This document shows positions 1-13,434 of a stretch of 64,000 nucleotides of DNA, piece after piece. Origin of the DNA: Hemerocallis citrina (Eukaryota > Streptophyta > Magnoliopsida > Asparagales > Asphodelaceae); contig CM030366.1 in the NCBI GenBank assembly GCA_017893485.1, forward strand, positions 71,955,469 through 72,019,468, given 5' to 3'. The position numbers were made by a program, and so were the translations under genes. The notes below the pieces were generated by a model, which worked only from the letters and a program-made list of their open reading frames with translations, searched no databases and was not told where the DNA came from. Position 1 is the first letter of the stretch. Each line of letters starts with the position of its first letter.

Positions 1-3000
1 ACAATGCTTCTCTACCACTCGCTTATCAAGAGTCAAGTCCTCAGTTCCACTCCTTTTCTCAATATGTTCCTCAGAGAATTCCCACAGAGCAATTAGTCCC
101 GATCGGTGCCACTGCATCCGTACACTTCCCTTTACAAGGTAAGGCTGAAATGAAAAGTGATTTATATCAATCACAACCGCAAAAACTTCAAAAAAGGTGT
201 AAAACTAAAGTAAAAGGAGATCATATAGTGATTCAAATGGCTTTGTGCTTCTAGAATGGTAAATATATTAAAAAAAAAGGCAATGACATATATTGTATCT
301 ACGGAAATGTGTAAATTGTTTTCATAAAATCACAATGAATAGTGATTGAAGCATTAGGTAAGAAACGTAAATTTGTTGACTTTTGGATTACCTGGTACAA
401 TCTTCGAATATACGTCTCCACCACTCTTCTTTGAAGAGTAGGATCACTATGGTCGAAGAGAGCAACAAGGGCATCCTCAACTGCTACTGGAGCACTAACG
501 AGATCTTCCATCCTCTCATTGATGGCCATTTTCCTCCTAGGTGTAGAAACACGTTCACCTTCTTCTGTAAACATCTCCAATTCTGAGAGGCTTCTAGCTA
601 TGTTTGCACGGAGCTCACTCAGTTTAGTTTGCTCAAGAAGTTGGCTTGCCTTCAGAGCCAACTGCAATGATCAGAATTGCAATAGATTTTAAGAATAGAT
701 TTTCATAAACATTTAATAGGCACAATAAATGGAAGACTGAGATATTTAGTCCAAGACCTCAGAATATGCAGTGTGATTGAGAGCAGAAAAGCGAATCAAT
801 AGGTCCCTGTATGGAGCTGGATTAGGATAGACCAGTGCTTCCATAAGACGTAGGATCAACTTATTTTTCCTTTTCACACCCTGAAGTTCACCAATATAAC
901 TATATTAGTACACAACTCAATCAGCCCAATCAGCCTAATGTGTATATCTTAGAGCATCCACACTCGTCATTGCTATTTTATAGCAAAATGGAAAAATGGC
1001 AAATAGCAAAATTGAGAAATGCTGCACTCGTCGTTTGCTATATTTTGGCAATTTTTCAAAAAATTTTGAGCGCACGGGACATGTCCCGTCACATGAATTT
1101 TTTTTTAAAGTTTGCTTGAGAATTAAGTTTGGTTTAGTCTTTAAAATATAATTAGTGAATTAATTAACCACTAATTAACACTAAACTATATTTAAATTAA
1201 CACTAAACCTAATTAAAGTGGTTAATCAAGGGTGAACGTGACAGGTAGCAAGCTCAAAAGGGACATGTTGTCCCGTTTGAGAAATTTTCTCTTCGGACGG
1301 GACATGTCCCGTCCGATCTTTTTTTTTTTTTTTTTTTTTGGTGGGGGGGGGGGGGGGGGGGGGGGGGGGGACGTGTTCCGTCCGATACTTAAAAAATCAA
1401 AATTTTAATAAAAAAATTATAGGACGGGACATGTTGTACCGTCCGATCCCATTTAAAAAAAGAAAAAAATTTGGGACCCCGATATTTTGAGAATGAGCAA
1501 ATTGTTTCTCAAATTTGAGCAGTTACTATAGCAACTTTCTCAAAAAATGGCAGATTGAGAAACCGATGTGGATGGATTTTTGCCCAAAATATGGCAAAAC
1601 GGCAAATTTAGCAAACCACCATGGATGCTCTTATACAATGTCAAATCAATTAGACATACTGATCTCTAAAACTATAACGTTCTGCTCAAACCATCCTCCG
1701 TTTCTCTCTACCTTAAGAAGATAACTTCTACATTAATTTTCAAAAACAATTAAATTAAAGCTTTTTACATTAATTCATTAGATCTTGTCAAGCATCATTT
1801 AACAAATTTATTAAATATATTCATAGGAATTGTCAATAATTCCAAAGTACCTGATGAGACAAAACAATGTCCATAACTTTTAGAAGATCCTTCTTATATT
1901 GAAGCCGGAGACGCTCAATGACATCAGCCTGTCGAACAAAGTATTATAAACTCTCGAGGAAACAGTCAATTACTATTAAATTAATCAAATTTCATTGTAA
2001 CAACAAAAATACGTCAAGTTAGGTTCAAAAAATTATTGTTTACCTAAATTAGTTTTATACCAAAATATCCAGAAGATTGCAAATCAATTCAAAACACGAG
2101 CACCCTCCTAAAGATAATTTACCTGAATGTTATCACTAAATAGCTCTTCAACAGATAGGTACTCCTCAAAAAGAGGCTGTACAATAATTCGAGCATGACT
2201 TTCTCTTCCACCTTCATATGACTTGACAATACTTATCAAAGGCTCCACAAGCCTCTCAATTGCAGCTTTATCTTTCTCGGGGCAATATGCAAGATAGGCC
2301 TGTAATAAAAACGAAAGAAAGAATGGTCAATAACCCTTCATGTGAAAAAAGCAACCTGGACAGAAGGGAGATTCTCTCAACCTACCTCAAGAACTCCTCT
2401 CAATAACTTGGCTGGGAAGTCAGCAGTTTTTTGAAGAACTGAGACTGTTTCATAACCCTTGTACTTAGAATCCAACTGTATCAATGAAAAATGGTCAATA
2501 ACAAACAGTTAGAAGGTTCACGGGAGAAAGCGAAGGAAGAAAAAATTGGAGGGCCACCGGTAATTAGATAGGTAAACCCATGTCTCAGACCGGGTCGGGT
2601 GGGAAGAGTATCTTATAACAATTTGGGAAAAACATATATGATAATGATAAATGGTTTATACTTCCCTGTTACCAGTAAATAAAATAAATTTTAAAACTAA
2701 GTTTATATTAGCAATATTTTATCTAGATCATAAACCTAACAAAACACATATGATCAAAACATATATTAACTCTAGCCACTGTTGTTAATACTTGTGACCA
2801 ATAGTGAGTGAAAATTAGTAATGCTTGTCGTACTTTTCTATTGGAATTTTCAAGTTGAACTATTTTGCTTTAGTACAACTTCTTACCTTACCAGAATATG
2901 AGTATGAAGTAAAAGTATAATTACCCCACAGCTTATTGCAGATTTTATATTGACCATAAATGATTTCTTGAATTATTAGGGATAGCACATTCTTCTCCTT

Positions 3001-6000
3001 TCAAAAGAGAAAGTTGATATACCAATTTATAATACATAACAATAAGCTATCATCACGACTATTTGCATGTTGCTATTAATGTTTTTTACTTTCTTCACAT
3101 TCAAGAACTTTGTTGTTTATTTTATTGTTTCAAGTATTTACCTCATAGCGCATAGGAAGCCTTACCGTCGTCAACTAAGATGGGGTAAACTTAAATTTCA
3201 AAATACAGATTAGGGACAGGTAAGAGGAAAGCATTTGGTATTTTGGGCATTGCCATCCCTAGAAATAATCATGTCCTTCCCCCCAAATTTGTATTAATTA
3301 TTAACATACAATTGAACATTTCAGATATTTAACCATCCAACTAGACAAAATTAAAAAGTAACTTGGTTGATTTTGAATCCCATTAATCACAGTAAGCTAT
3401 ACAATTCCTTGCTCAAAGATTCAGAATTGAACACAAACCTCACTCCTGAGATCTTTTGGAAGACGAGTTGCCAACACAGACATACTCTCCTGCCACTGTA
3501 GAAACGGAAGCTCAGGACTGTCCAAAGAGTTCAGCAGATCTTGCACAACCTGATTGGCATTAAAAAAAATGGAGAAAGAGAGAGAGGTCAGAGAACTAAT
3601 TATATTCTACACAACCTCATTAAACTTGTACTGTAGCAGTAGAATTTCATGTATAATGGGCAAATGATATTGTCACAGTACTAGGGTAGAGTTTACTATA
3701 TCTGAAGTTCCGAACCACAATGGTGGAAGCCTGAAATATAAGGATGCCCTTTTACACAGATATGATATGTATAAGAAAGCAACAGAAAAAGCTGTCCCTT
3801 AATTGGAAAAACTGGCGAACTGTTTGTTTCTCAGCCACATCTTGCAAAAGCAATCAATATCATGATCTCATTGACTTCTAAATTAATTGCTTTTATCAAA
3901 GATTCGAAGGGTAGAAGACAGCAATCGACTAAATGTTCTTTATGTGCAAAGTATAGTTTAATTAGGCACTAATAAAATTTTCAAGATTATCTAAAGCAGA
4001 AAAATTTATAATTAGTAGTTTCATTAAAGAGTTACATAAGGCAGGAAGATCAGACAAATTTCATGATTGACTTGCAAAAGCAATGTATTTTACTCTACTG
4101 TATGCAAAATCAGTCAAAACTCACTACATCATCCAACAACTACAACCAAAATAGGACTTGAAAGAAAAAGCGAGAAGATCAGATTTTGGCCACAAGTTTT
4201 TGAGTGCTTACTTCGTCAATATCATGATCATAGCCTGCTAGAATCATCTTCGCAGCATTCAAACTAACAGCGCATTTTTGGTGAACTTTGCCTGAAACTG
4301 CAGTAGGAGGCCCTACTTGTGGAAAAGGCCCATGGAATGGTTCAGCTCTCCTCACAGCTGATATGTCATCCAGATCTAACCTCGCTATAAGGTCTCCAGC
4401 CTACACAGATGTTATTAAAGGCCAAATTTCATATTCAAAATTTTAAATTAATAAAGAATGTTAAAATTAGAAACATCTAATAGCGAGATATTTTTTTGTA
4501 CCTGCATAGGTTGACCTTCAGAGAGAACAAAATGAATAACTCCAGAAGCGGGTAACAGAAGTGGCATACACATCTTCATAACTTCAACCTCAGCATAAGG
4601 CATATCAGTTTCAACATGTGAACCATCCTGGACTAAGAATCGAAGCAGTTTGCAAGGTGTCTCTGCCTTTAACTTAGATGGGTCATGCTCATTCTGAAAA
4701 AGAGAATCTTAATGTTATCATCTAATCAAATGTAGCTGACAGAGTATAAAATTTTAAAGTCAAACAAAATGTAAGTAATATATATGTATATACAAAGTAA
4801 AAACAATTAAAGACAGGATGCACATGAACAAGTTAGTGCAGAATTATCGTAGATTTCTGCAATGATCTTTTACAGAGCTAATCAAGATATACAAGTCTTT
4901 GTTCATAACTGCTTTACAAACCTTAAGCTGATGAACGGTGGTAATAATTGTTTACACCATCACGTCTAACACACTCTTCACAGAAAAAAGACATAGAAAA
5001 AGATTATACTCTTGGTACTTTTCATAACACACTTGGTACTTTTCACAACGACATTCCTGAATTTATCATGTGGATATCAAGGGATTATACTCTATTTATA
5101 TCTTACAGTCCATTTTACACTTCCTAATAAATATGTAGAAAATTCCAATAGATCTCTCTGCTCTGTCTTCTTCTCTTTTATCTGATGCATTCAGTCTCCG
5201 ATGTGAATGCTCAACCCCTCATCCGCGCACTCATTTTGTTTGGTTTTTGTTTTTTTCCTTTTTAGACTTTGTTTCTGTAAGTGTAACCGAAATCCTAAGA
5301 TCTTATCTTCTATTTCTTGAAACCCACATCTAACTGCTCAGCCACAAGTGTTTCAGATATAAGGGCAATATGGAACCTAGTGGGTTTAAATATAAATCAG
5401 TTTTGGACAGAGAATAATTTTCCCTAAATTTAAAAAAGAAAAAACTCGATCATGTATCAAGTGGCTAAAAAAACCAAAAAACCGCAAGTAACAGAATAAA
5501 TAATAAAAACTGATGGTTGCAGTATAACTAAATGTATAACAAGAGGGAAGAATTGACTCAATTACCTGTAATAAGCATGTCCTGCCATCAATCAGAAGCC
5601 GAGTCCCTGCAGCCTCTTCTTCAGCATATATTACATGGCTGTTTCCGTCCAACTGCACCAAAATCAAAATTGGGTAAGAACATATCTCCGATAGTCGATA
5701 GAGCCTTAAAAAAATTATGGATTGAGAAAAAAAGAAAGTAATCTTGGGTAAAATATTAAAATTAGACACTTGGCAGGTGTTACTATGAGGACATCACTTC
5801 GACACATTTTGGGCACTTATATCAGCGCAGTTTTTTTTCATTTCAGCATTTTAGTTATTTTGGCATATGTAGTAGTTCTACTATTTGCACCCTTATTTTC
5901 TGCACATTGGATATATTTTGGAGATTTATTTTGAGATTTGTTTCGAGCCTATATATAGGCTTTTAGACTAATGAGTACATATTCTTTGATTGATTAAAAA

Positions 6001-9000
6001 AAATTGTGTGATTGAGTTTTACTCTTCATTCATCTCTTTTGTGTGCGACATTGAGAGAACATTAGGGTTTGTGAGAAATCCCAGATTTCACTTCCATCTC
6101 AATCCCTATAACCCCACCCACTCTCTCTCTTTCCTCATCCTGAAACCCACTCCTGAGTCTTCCTCCTTCACCGTGCTCCCGATCGCCACCCTCGCAGCCT
6201 CCCTCATTGCAACCACCACCCGACCGCCTCACGCCGACCACCAACCACACCATAACCACCCCGCTCCCTCTCTTCTCATTCAACTACCCCGACCATCCCT
6301 TCTCGCCGTCATCGACCCCCTCGCCCTCGTCGACCCCCGCCAGTGCCCTGCAGACCACTAGCGCACCCCTCCACAAGCCGTTTTGGTGTTTCGTGTTCGG
6401 ACAAAGAGATCGGATGTCTGTGTGAGGCTGACAACAACTTGCAATGTTTTCTATTGGATTTGATATTGTTGTTTGTTGTTTGGGTTGTTAGATCAGATCC
6501 AAGTCCAGCATCTTCTTCCTCTCCATCCATGGCGGCATCCAAGGCCGGCCCTGAATTCCCGAGGGCCTGAGGCGAACTCCCGAAATGGGGCCCCCCATAC
6601 ATTTATAAAATAAAAAAAACATGTATACAAAAAATTTGCACATTGTTCAAAGCAAAATATGCAAAATATATATCATTGAATAACTGAGAAGAAAGAGCCA
6701 AAGAGGGTTTGTTTTAAATGTGGGTTTCGGGTTTCGGGTTGAGGGTAAGGGTTTCGGGATTGAATTTGAATGTGAATTTCGGGTTTTGAGTTTCTATTGA
6801 TTTAAATGTGGATTTGTTTTTAAATCACTCAAATTTAAAACCTCAAATTCAATCAAGTCCAAACCCAAATAATTTAAACAAAATTCTAAAGGCCCAAATA
6901 TTTATTTTTGGGGGCCCCAAATAACAATTTTTTTAACGGGCAAAATATGTGCCTATATTTATAAGGGGAGAACAATTTTGGGGCCCCTTAAAATTGCAAA
7001 TTATCTGGGGGCCTGAGGCGGCCGCCTCACTGGCCTCAAGGGTGGGCAGGCATCGGCCACCTTCTCATCGGTTTGTGCAAGGATTTAGCACAATCATAGC
7101 TCCGATAACCAACTGTTTGAAAAAATGCGAGTTCATTTGGTCGAAAGCAGCCACGAAAGCCTTCAAAGAGATCAAAAAAAGAATGACTAAGGCATCTATT
7201 ATGAGGTTGCTTGATTTCACTAAAGTCTTCGAAGTAACGTGCGATACTTGTGGTATTGGTATAGGTGGAGTCCTCAGTCATGAGAGTTATCCTGTTTCCT
7301 ATTTTAGCAAAAAGCTGGATGATAAAACCAAAATACTCCACTTATGACAAGGAATTCTATGCGGTAATTCAGTCACTTCGCTATTGATGACATTACCTCC
7401 TACAGCACAAATTAGTTATCTTCTTAGACCATAAAACCTTACGATTCCTCAATTCCCAATAAAAGATGAATCCGAGACATACTCGATAGGTAGAGTTTCT
7501 ACAAGAATATTCGTATACCATTAGGCATAAGAAAGAGGTTGATAACAAGGCTGCAGATGCACTAAGCCGTTGTCACATGATCTTATCCATATTGCCCACC
7601 GAGATTATTAGTTTTGATAGATTAAAAGATGAGTATGCATCCTGCACAGATTTTTACGAGATCTACACCCTTGAAGGATGACATCACTCGAGTGATAGAC
7701 GATTATTTTCTGAAAGATGATTATCTCTTCTACCGCTCCAAAGTGTGCATTCCTAGTATATCCTTACGAAAGTATCTTGTTTGAGAATTGCACGCTGGTG
7801 GCCTTGCTGGACACTTTGGGTATAGCAAGACCATTGATGCTCTAAAATATAGGTTTTACTGGCTTAAGCTTAAAAGGGACATTGCAAGACTTATTAACAG
7901 GTGTTATACTTATCAACTCACCAAACAACAAAAACAAAACACGGCCTGTATACTCCTTTACCCGTTTCAATTGCCCTTGAGAAGATATCAGTATGAATTT
8001 CGTGTTAGGCTTACCGAAAACACAAAAAAAAACACAATTCCATTTTTTTCGTCGTGGACCATTTTTCTAAAATGACCCATTTCCTCTCCTGTTCGAAAAC
8101 TTTTGATGCATCTTGTGTAGCTCAAATATTCTTCGATAATATTGTGAAGTTGCACGGGTTGCCAAAAACAATTGTGCCCGATAGTGATGTGAAATTCACG
8201 AATTACTTTTGGAAGACCATATGGCACAAGATGGGAATGAAACCGAAATTCTCTTCAGCCTTCCATCCATAGATTGATGGACAGAATGAGGTTGTCAGTC
8301 GGAGTTTTGGCAATCTCTTGCATACTCTTGTGGGAGAAAACTTCGAAACTTGGGACTTAAAATTAATGTTGCTGAATTTGCCTACAACACATCAAAGAAT
8401 AGAACACCGGCACGAGTCCACATTAAGTTGTGCATGGTTATAGTTCTAGGCAGCCCATAGATCTTGTCCCCCCATGTTAGAACATCAGTCTCAGAGTGCA
8501 TCCACATTTGCATCCCGCATTTATGACTTGCATTAAGAAATTTCCAAGAAAATCAATGAGAATAATTTTAACTACAAATTAAGGACAGATACTAGAAGAA
8601 AATTTCTTTTGATATTGATAACGAGGTGATGATTCGGATTCGTTCGGAACGGTTCCTAACTGGGTCCGTTAAAAAATTGAATGCACGTGTTGCAGGCCTA
8701 TTTAAAATTTTGCATAAAATTAAATGATAATGCCTATGTCATTGATCTTCCTGAAGATTTGGCATAAGTAAGACTTTCAATATTGAGGATCTAGTATCCT
8801 ATAAAGGCCCAAAATTTAACCCTAGAAATCCTCTTATAGATGAGTTTATCCTGTATCCTGCAGCCTACTGATGAGATTTCTACATTTCTCCCTTTACCTG
8901 ATGCTACTTACCTACCGACAGAAAAAATGGATAATATTTTAGATGATCAGATAATCTCTACTAGAGATTGTGGTATTCATCGGTATTTGGTGCGATGGAA

Positions 9001-12000
9001 GAAGCAGGAGTCGGAGGACACTTGGATTGATCATGAAGAGCTCCAGCGCTTAGATCCAGACCTTTTGGAGTACTATGATAGGAGCACTGGTTTTGACTCG
9101 ACTGGGTTGAGCTCTCTCCTACTCGGAGAGAATGATGAGGACATCAGTTCGAGATGTTTTGGGCACTTTTATCAGCGCAAGTATCATCTAGGATGTCTAT
9201 TTTATTAGCCTAGTTATTTTCATTTTAGCATTTTAGTTATTTTGGCATATGTAGTAGTTTTGCTATTTGCACCCTTATTTTCTGCACACTGGATATATTT
9301 TGGAAATTTGTTTTGAGCCTATATATAGACTAATGAGAACATATGCTTTGACTGATTAAAAAAATTGTGTGATTGAGTTTTACTATTCATTCTTCTCTTT
9401 AGTGTAAGATATTGAGAGAACATTAGGGTTTGTGAAAAACTCTAGATTCCACTTCCATCTCCATCCCTATACCCCCACCCACTCTCTCTTTCCTCATCCT
9501 GAAACCCACTCCCGAGTCTTCCTCCTTCACTGTGCTCCCGATCACCACCCTCGCGGCCTCCTTCACCACAACCACCACCCGACCGACTCACGCCGACTAC
9601 CAACCACACCATAGCCACCTCGCTCCCTCTCTTCTCTTCCAACTACCCCGACCCCCCCTTTCTCCTCGCACCCCTTCACAAGCCCTCCGCAAGCCGTTTC
9701 GGTGTTTCATGTTCGGGCAAAGAGAACGGATCTCTGTGTGAGGTTGACAACAACTTGCAGTGCTTTATTGTTGTTTGCTGTTTGGATTGTTGGCTCAGAT
9801 CCAAGTCCAACATCTCCTTCCTCTCCATATGTGGCGGCATCAAACCCCGGTAATTTTGTTCCATTCCTCCATTACTTGTGGTATTGCCTATCATCTCTAA
9901 ATTATTATTTAAATTATCTGTCATCCACAAATATTAAGTGTGTGTGCTTCTACTTGCCAATTAACGTACGAATCATTATTGAATATCTTACTTACTAAGA
10001 ACGCTGGAGTATATTTGTTGATTGCTAGACTTGAATTTTTAATTGAGACCGTTAAACTTATTCAATTTCTTGAAAATCCATCATATCAATCACTAGTTTT
10101 ACTTTCTAACTTAATCAGCACTATTTGTTGGTAAACTTAATCTTTTAATATTCTTGGAAAACTCTCTACCTAGGGTTAAGTTTACATCAGTTACTCTTGA
10201 TTAGTTACTCATGATTGATGATGGTTTGTGTGCCCATCTGGAGTTGGTGAGAATCTGAAAAGAGACAAAGTTGTCGATTGGAAAATTATTGGCAGCTTGT
10301 CAAGAATAAAACAAAGTGAAAGGAGCTGACAAGGCAGAGAAGTAAGCCCAATAACTCTGTTCCCCACCATCAGCAAACTAGATGGCAGTTTGAACTATAG
10401 GATCTCATGCATGAGCCTCAGAAGAGTTATTACGCATCCTGGAACACTTTCAAAGACCCGCATTTAAGAGTTCAGCATAGGATTTCTGGACTTTTGAGTT
10501 CATATCCCAAACACAACTACACCACACCCTTAAAACCAAATATTTCAATGTTCTACCAATTGAATCGAAAGTATACACAGAGAACTAATATCATATTAAG
10601 AGATCAGGACATGTTGACAAAAAGAAATCTTACCTGCATCAGGAGACCCCCATCACGCAATGTATGAATTTCGGCTACAATCTCAGAACCATTCATCCTT
10701 AACCTGTAGCTACCGGGTCCTCCTCTCACCATTTCGATCTACATAAGATTGTCAACAAACTTAGTGAAAATAAATAAATGCTTCACCAAAATCATGATTT
10801 AAAGTCAATAAAAAGGGTGGTAACATACCGTGTATTTGCTTCCTTCTATATTCAAAGTGATAAGAGCATTTACCAACGAGATATGCTGCAACAAAACATG
10901 ACCAGTCGTTAGATGACCAAACAAACAAAAGAGTAATAATGCTGCAATTCAACAGCATTTTGGTTCAAACCTAGTATACAAAGTAAGCTTTACCTTGGGT
11001 GGGATCTGCCCCTTGCCAAGATAACCAACATAGTCAGAAACCATAGTTGCACTGCTTGTTGATGCTTTCTGAGGACATATAAGAAAACAGACATAATTTT
11101 AGAAATAATCAAAGGTGACAGTAAAGAATAAACACTTTCAAGATAGTTAAATCCTGGCTTACATAAAGAGCTCCTCCAACAACCGAGAGGTACCAAGGAG
11201 GTCTCTCTGCTCTAACTCGCATAGCAATTCTGCTGTCTAGCCATCCAGTGTGGATCTTGTTGTTTCTATATTCTATAGCCTGAAAATGTCACCCATGTAT
11301 ATTTCAAAACTTCTATATAATTTGCAAATTAGGATCATTGTAGCATAACTAAATTATCTTACATTTAAGAGATCCACAGTGTAGTCAACATTAGTGTGAA
11401 TTTCTCCACGAATTTGGATTTCCTTTAGACCAAGAACCATATTGGCTATTGCTAAGGCTCTGGACTCCCCAAATGCAAAAACATGGCCTATTGCAGAAAT
11501 CAGAAATTTAGTGACAAACCATAAAAGAAATGTAATGTCGTAATGAATTGGTAATGTAGTCTTTCAAGGAAAGTACCAAATTGGGAGTCAGAAAACTCAT
11601 GAATGCCACCTCCAGACTGCATTAGAATTAACAAATAGTGGGAAATCGGCATTAGCTGATAGGAAAGAGCAAATGTACTGAAGAAAAATTGAAGAAACAT
11701 ATTCTGTTAATTCAAACAGTCCCAACTCAAGCAATATTCAAAAATATTAACAAATAAAATCATTATATAAGATGGGAAGAATGTAAATATATGGAGTCTC
11801 TTTGCTGCTGAAAGACAACCATTTCATCAAGTTAACATGATACTATATATATATCCATGGGTGCTACTGTTTTTCACATATCTAAAACTTGCAAGCATTG
11901 TACCAAGTGTTTTTCAATACACTAGCTCTCATTGCTTAAATACCCTAAAAAGATATCAAAGCTACGAAGCATAATAGTCTAAGAATCAAAGGTGATACCA

Positions 12001-13391
12001 GAAAGCAGTCTGAATGATAATGTAGATATAAGTTCTGCCAAAAAGTGTCACTGCCTAGAGAATCCTTAAAGAAAGATGCAGACACGCAGTCTAATAAAAT
12101 GAAGAATACAGAATTTGAAGCTAAAGAAGGAAAATTGTTATCTTCACCCACTTTATTTACCCTCTTTTAAAGAGTCCAGCAGTAAAAAGTAACAGTAAAG
12201 ATGGTGTAATGTTTTCACAATCCCGTCGTTGACTTAAAAATGAACTACAGCCTTTGAATAGGCCACTTAAGGTTGAATTTTTTGGGCACATGAAGTAAGA
12301 AGCTACTGAAAGAGATCATCTGTACACTAGTCCTTCTAATTCCATTGATCAGGATTCACGAGTCACTAAAGTTGGGAAAGTTTACGACAATGCAAACATG
12401 ATGCATGTTAATATATATATATATACTAGATTTGCCCGTGGGCGCGTGCCTACGGCACGTTTTCGGAAACGGTACAGCATACGAAAAACCTTGTAAACAG
12501 TAAAACAACAATTATGTAGTTCAAGTTTGAATAGTATGACAATAATTAGTTGTAAATGGAGTATGACAATAATTAGTTGTAAGTAAAAGTCCATGTTTTC
12601 ATTAGTATGTGTTGAAAAATAATTATAAATGGGGGTGTAAAATCTAACTTCTTAGAACTTTGAGGGTGGAAAATGATGAAATTTAACTGTTGAGGAATAT
12701 TTGTTATTTTCAATGTAACATGAGCAATAAAAAAACATAAAATATCTGAAAATTTACAAACCTGAACTCTGAAAATCTAAATTTCTAAGTAAATAAAGAG
12801 AGAATGAGAGAGAGGGGGAGACAGAAAGAGAGAAATATGAAAAAGTGAAGAGAGGAGAGAGATAGTAATAAAGTAATGAGTTTTTTTAGTTTTTTTTTTT
12901 TTTTTTTAGGGGGGGGGGGACTTTTTGGAGGGAAAATATGTTTTGAGAGAGTGAATCTGAACCATTGATTTTGTTTCAATTGACGGGGAACCACTTGATA
13001 GCATTTTTTTCAAATTGTCTTGTGTTTCATTATATAGATATATAGTCCCCTTCCGTTGTGTAGCAGGCCTCCGTGTGCACTTGTGTGCACTCGGCCTTCC
13101 CGCCTTCGTATTGACGATCTGAACCGTTCACATTGGTCGACACATCTAAATTAGTCTAAATATGTAAAATCAAATTATTTGAAATTCATTTGCCCATCCA
13201 TCATGTGACAATAAAAAACAACGATTTTCAGCCATGCAATTTTGTAACACTTCAATGGATGGGCAAATGAATTTCAAATGATTTTACATATTTAGACTAA
13301 TTTAGATGTGTGGATCAATGTGAAAAGTTCGGATTGACAATACGATGGCGGGAAGGCCGAGTGCACACAGAGGCATAGTGCACAACTGAAG

Positions 13392-13434
<43 letters not shown>

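Larger units (their letters stand above)
5770..9850 (+). mobile_element. Decayed Ty3/gypsy chromovirus in ACC1 intron, opposite to the gene
   Basis: Two copies of a ~0.7 kb sequence (from about 5777 and 9130) flank fragments of RNase H, integrase and a chromodomain, all on the plus strand, whereas ACC1 is on the minus strand. Gag, protease and most of RT are missing, and a hAT-like insert sits at the left LTR/internal junction. The element lies within the ACC1 intron 5653-10633, whose splice sites remain intact. I could not define a target-site duplication, so outer edges are approximate. Confidence 0.85.

Noticed and set aside
1515..1724. 69-codon frame across the right end of the MITE
   Set aside because: Runs from transposon end into ACC1 intron with no motif; chance frame.
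5990..6602. Overlapping Pro/Ser/Thr-rich frames
   Set aside because: Lie in the CT-rich part of a chromovirus LTR and occur again, in altered frames, at 9430-9740.
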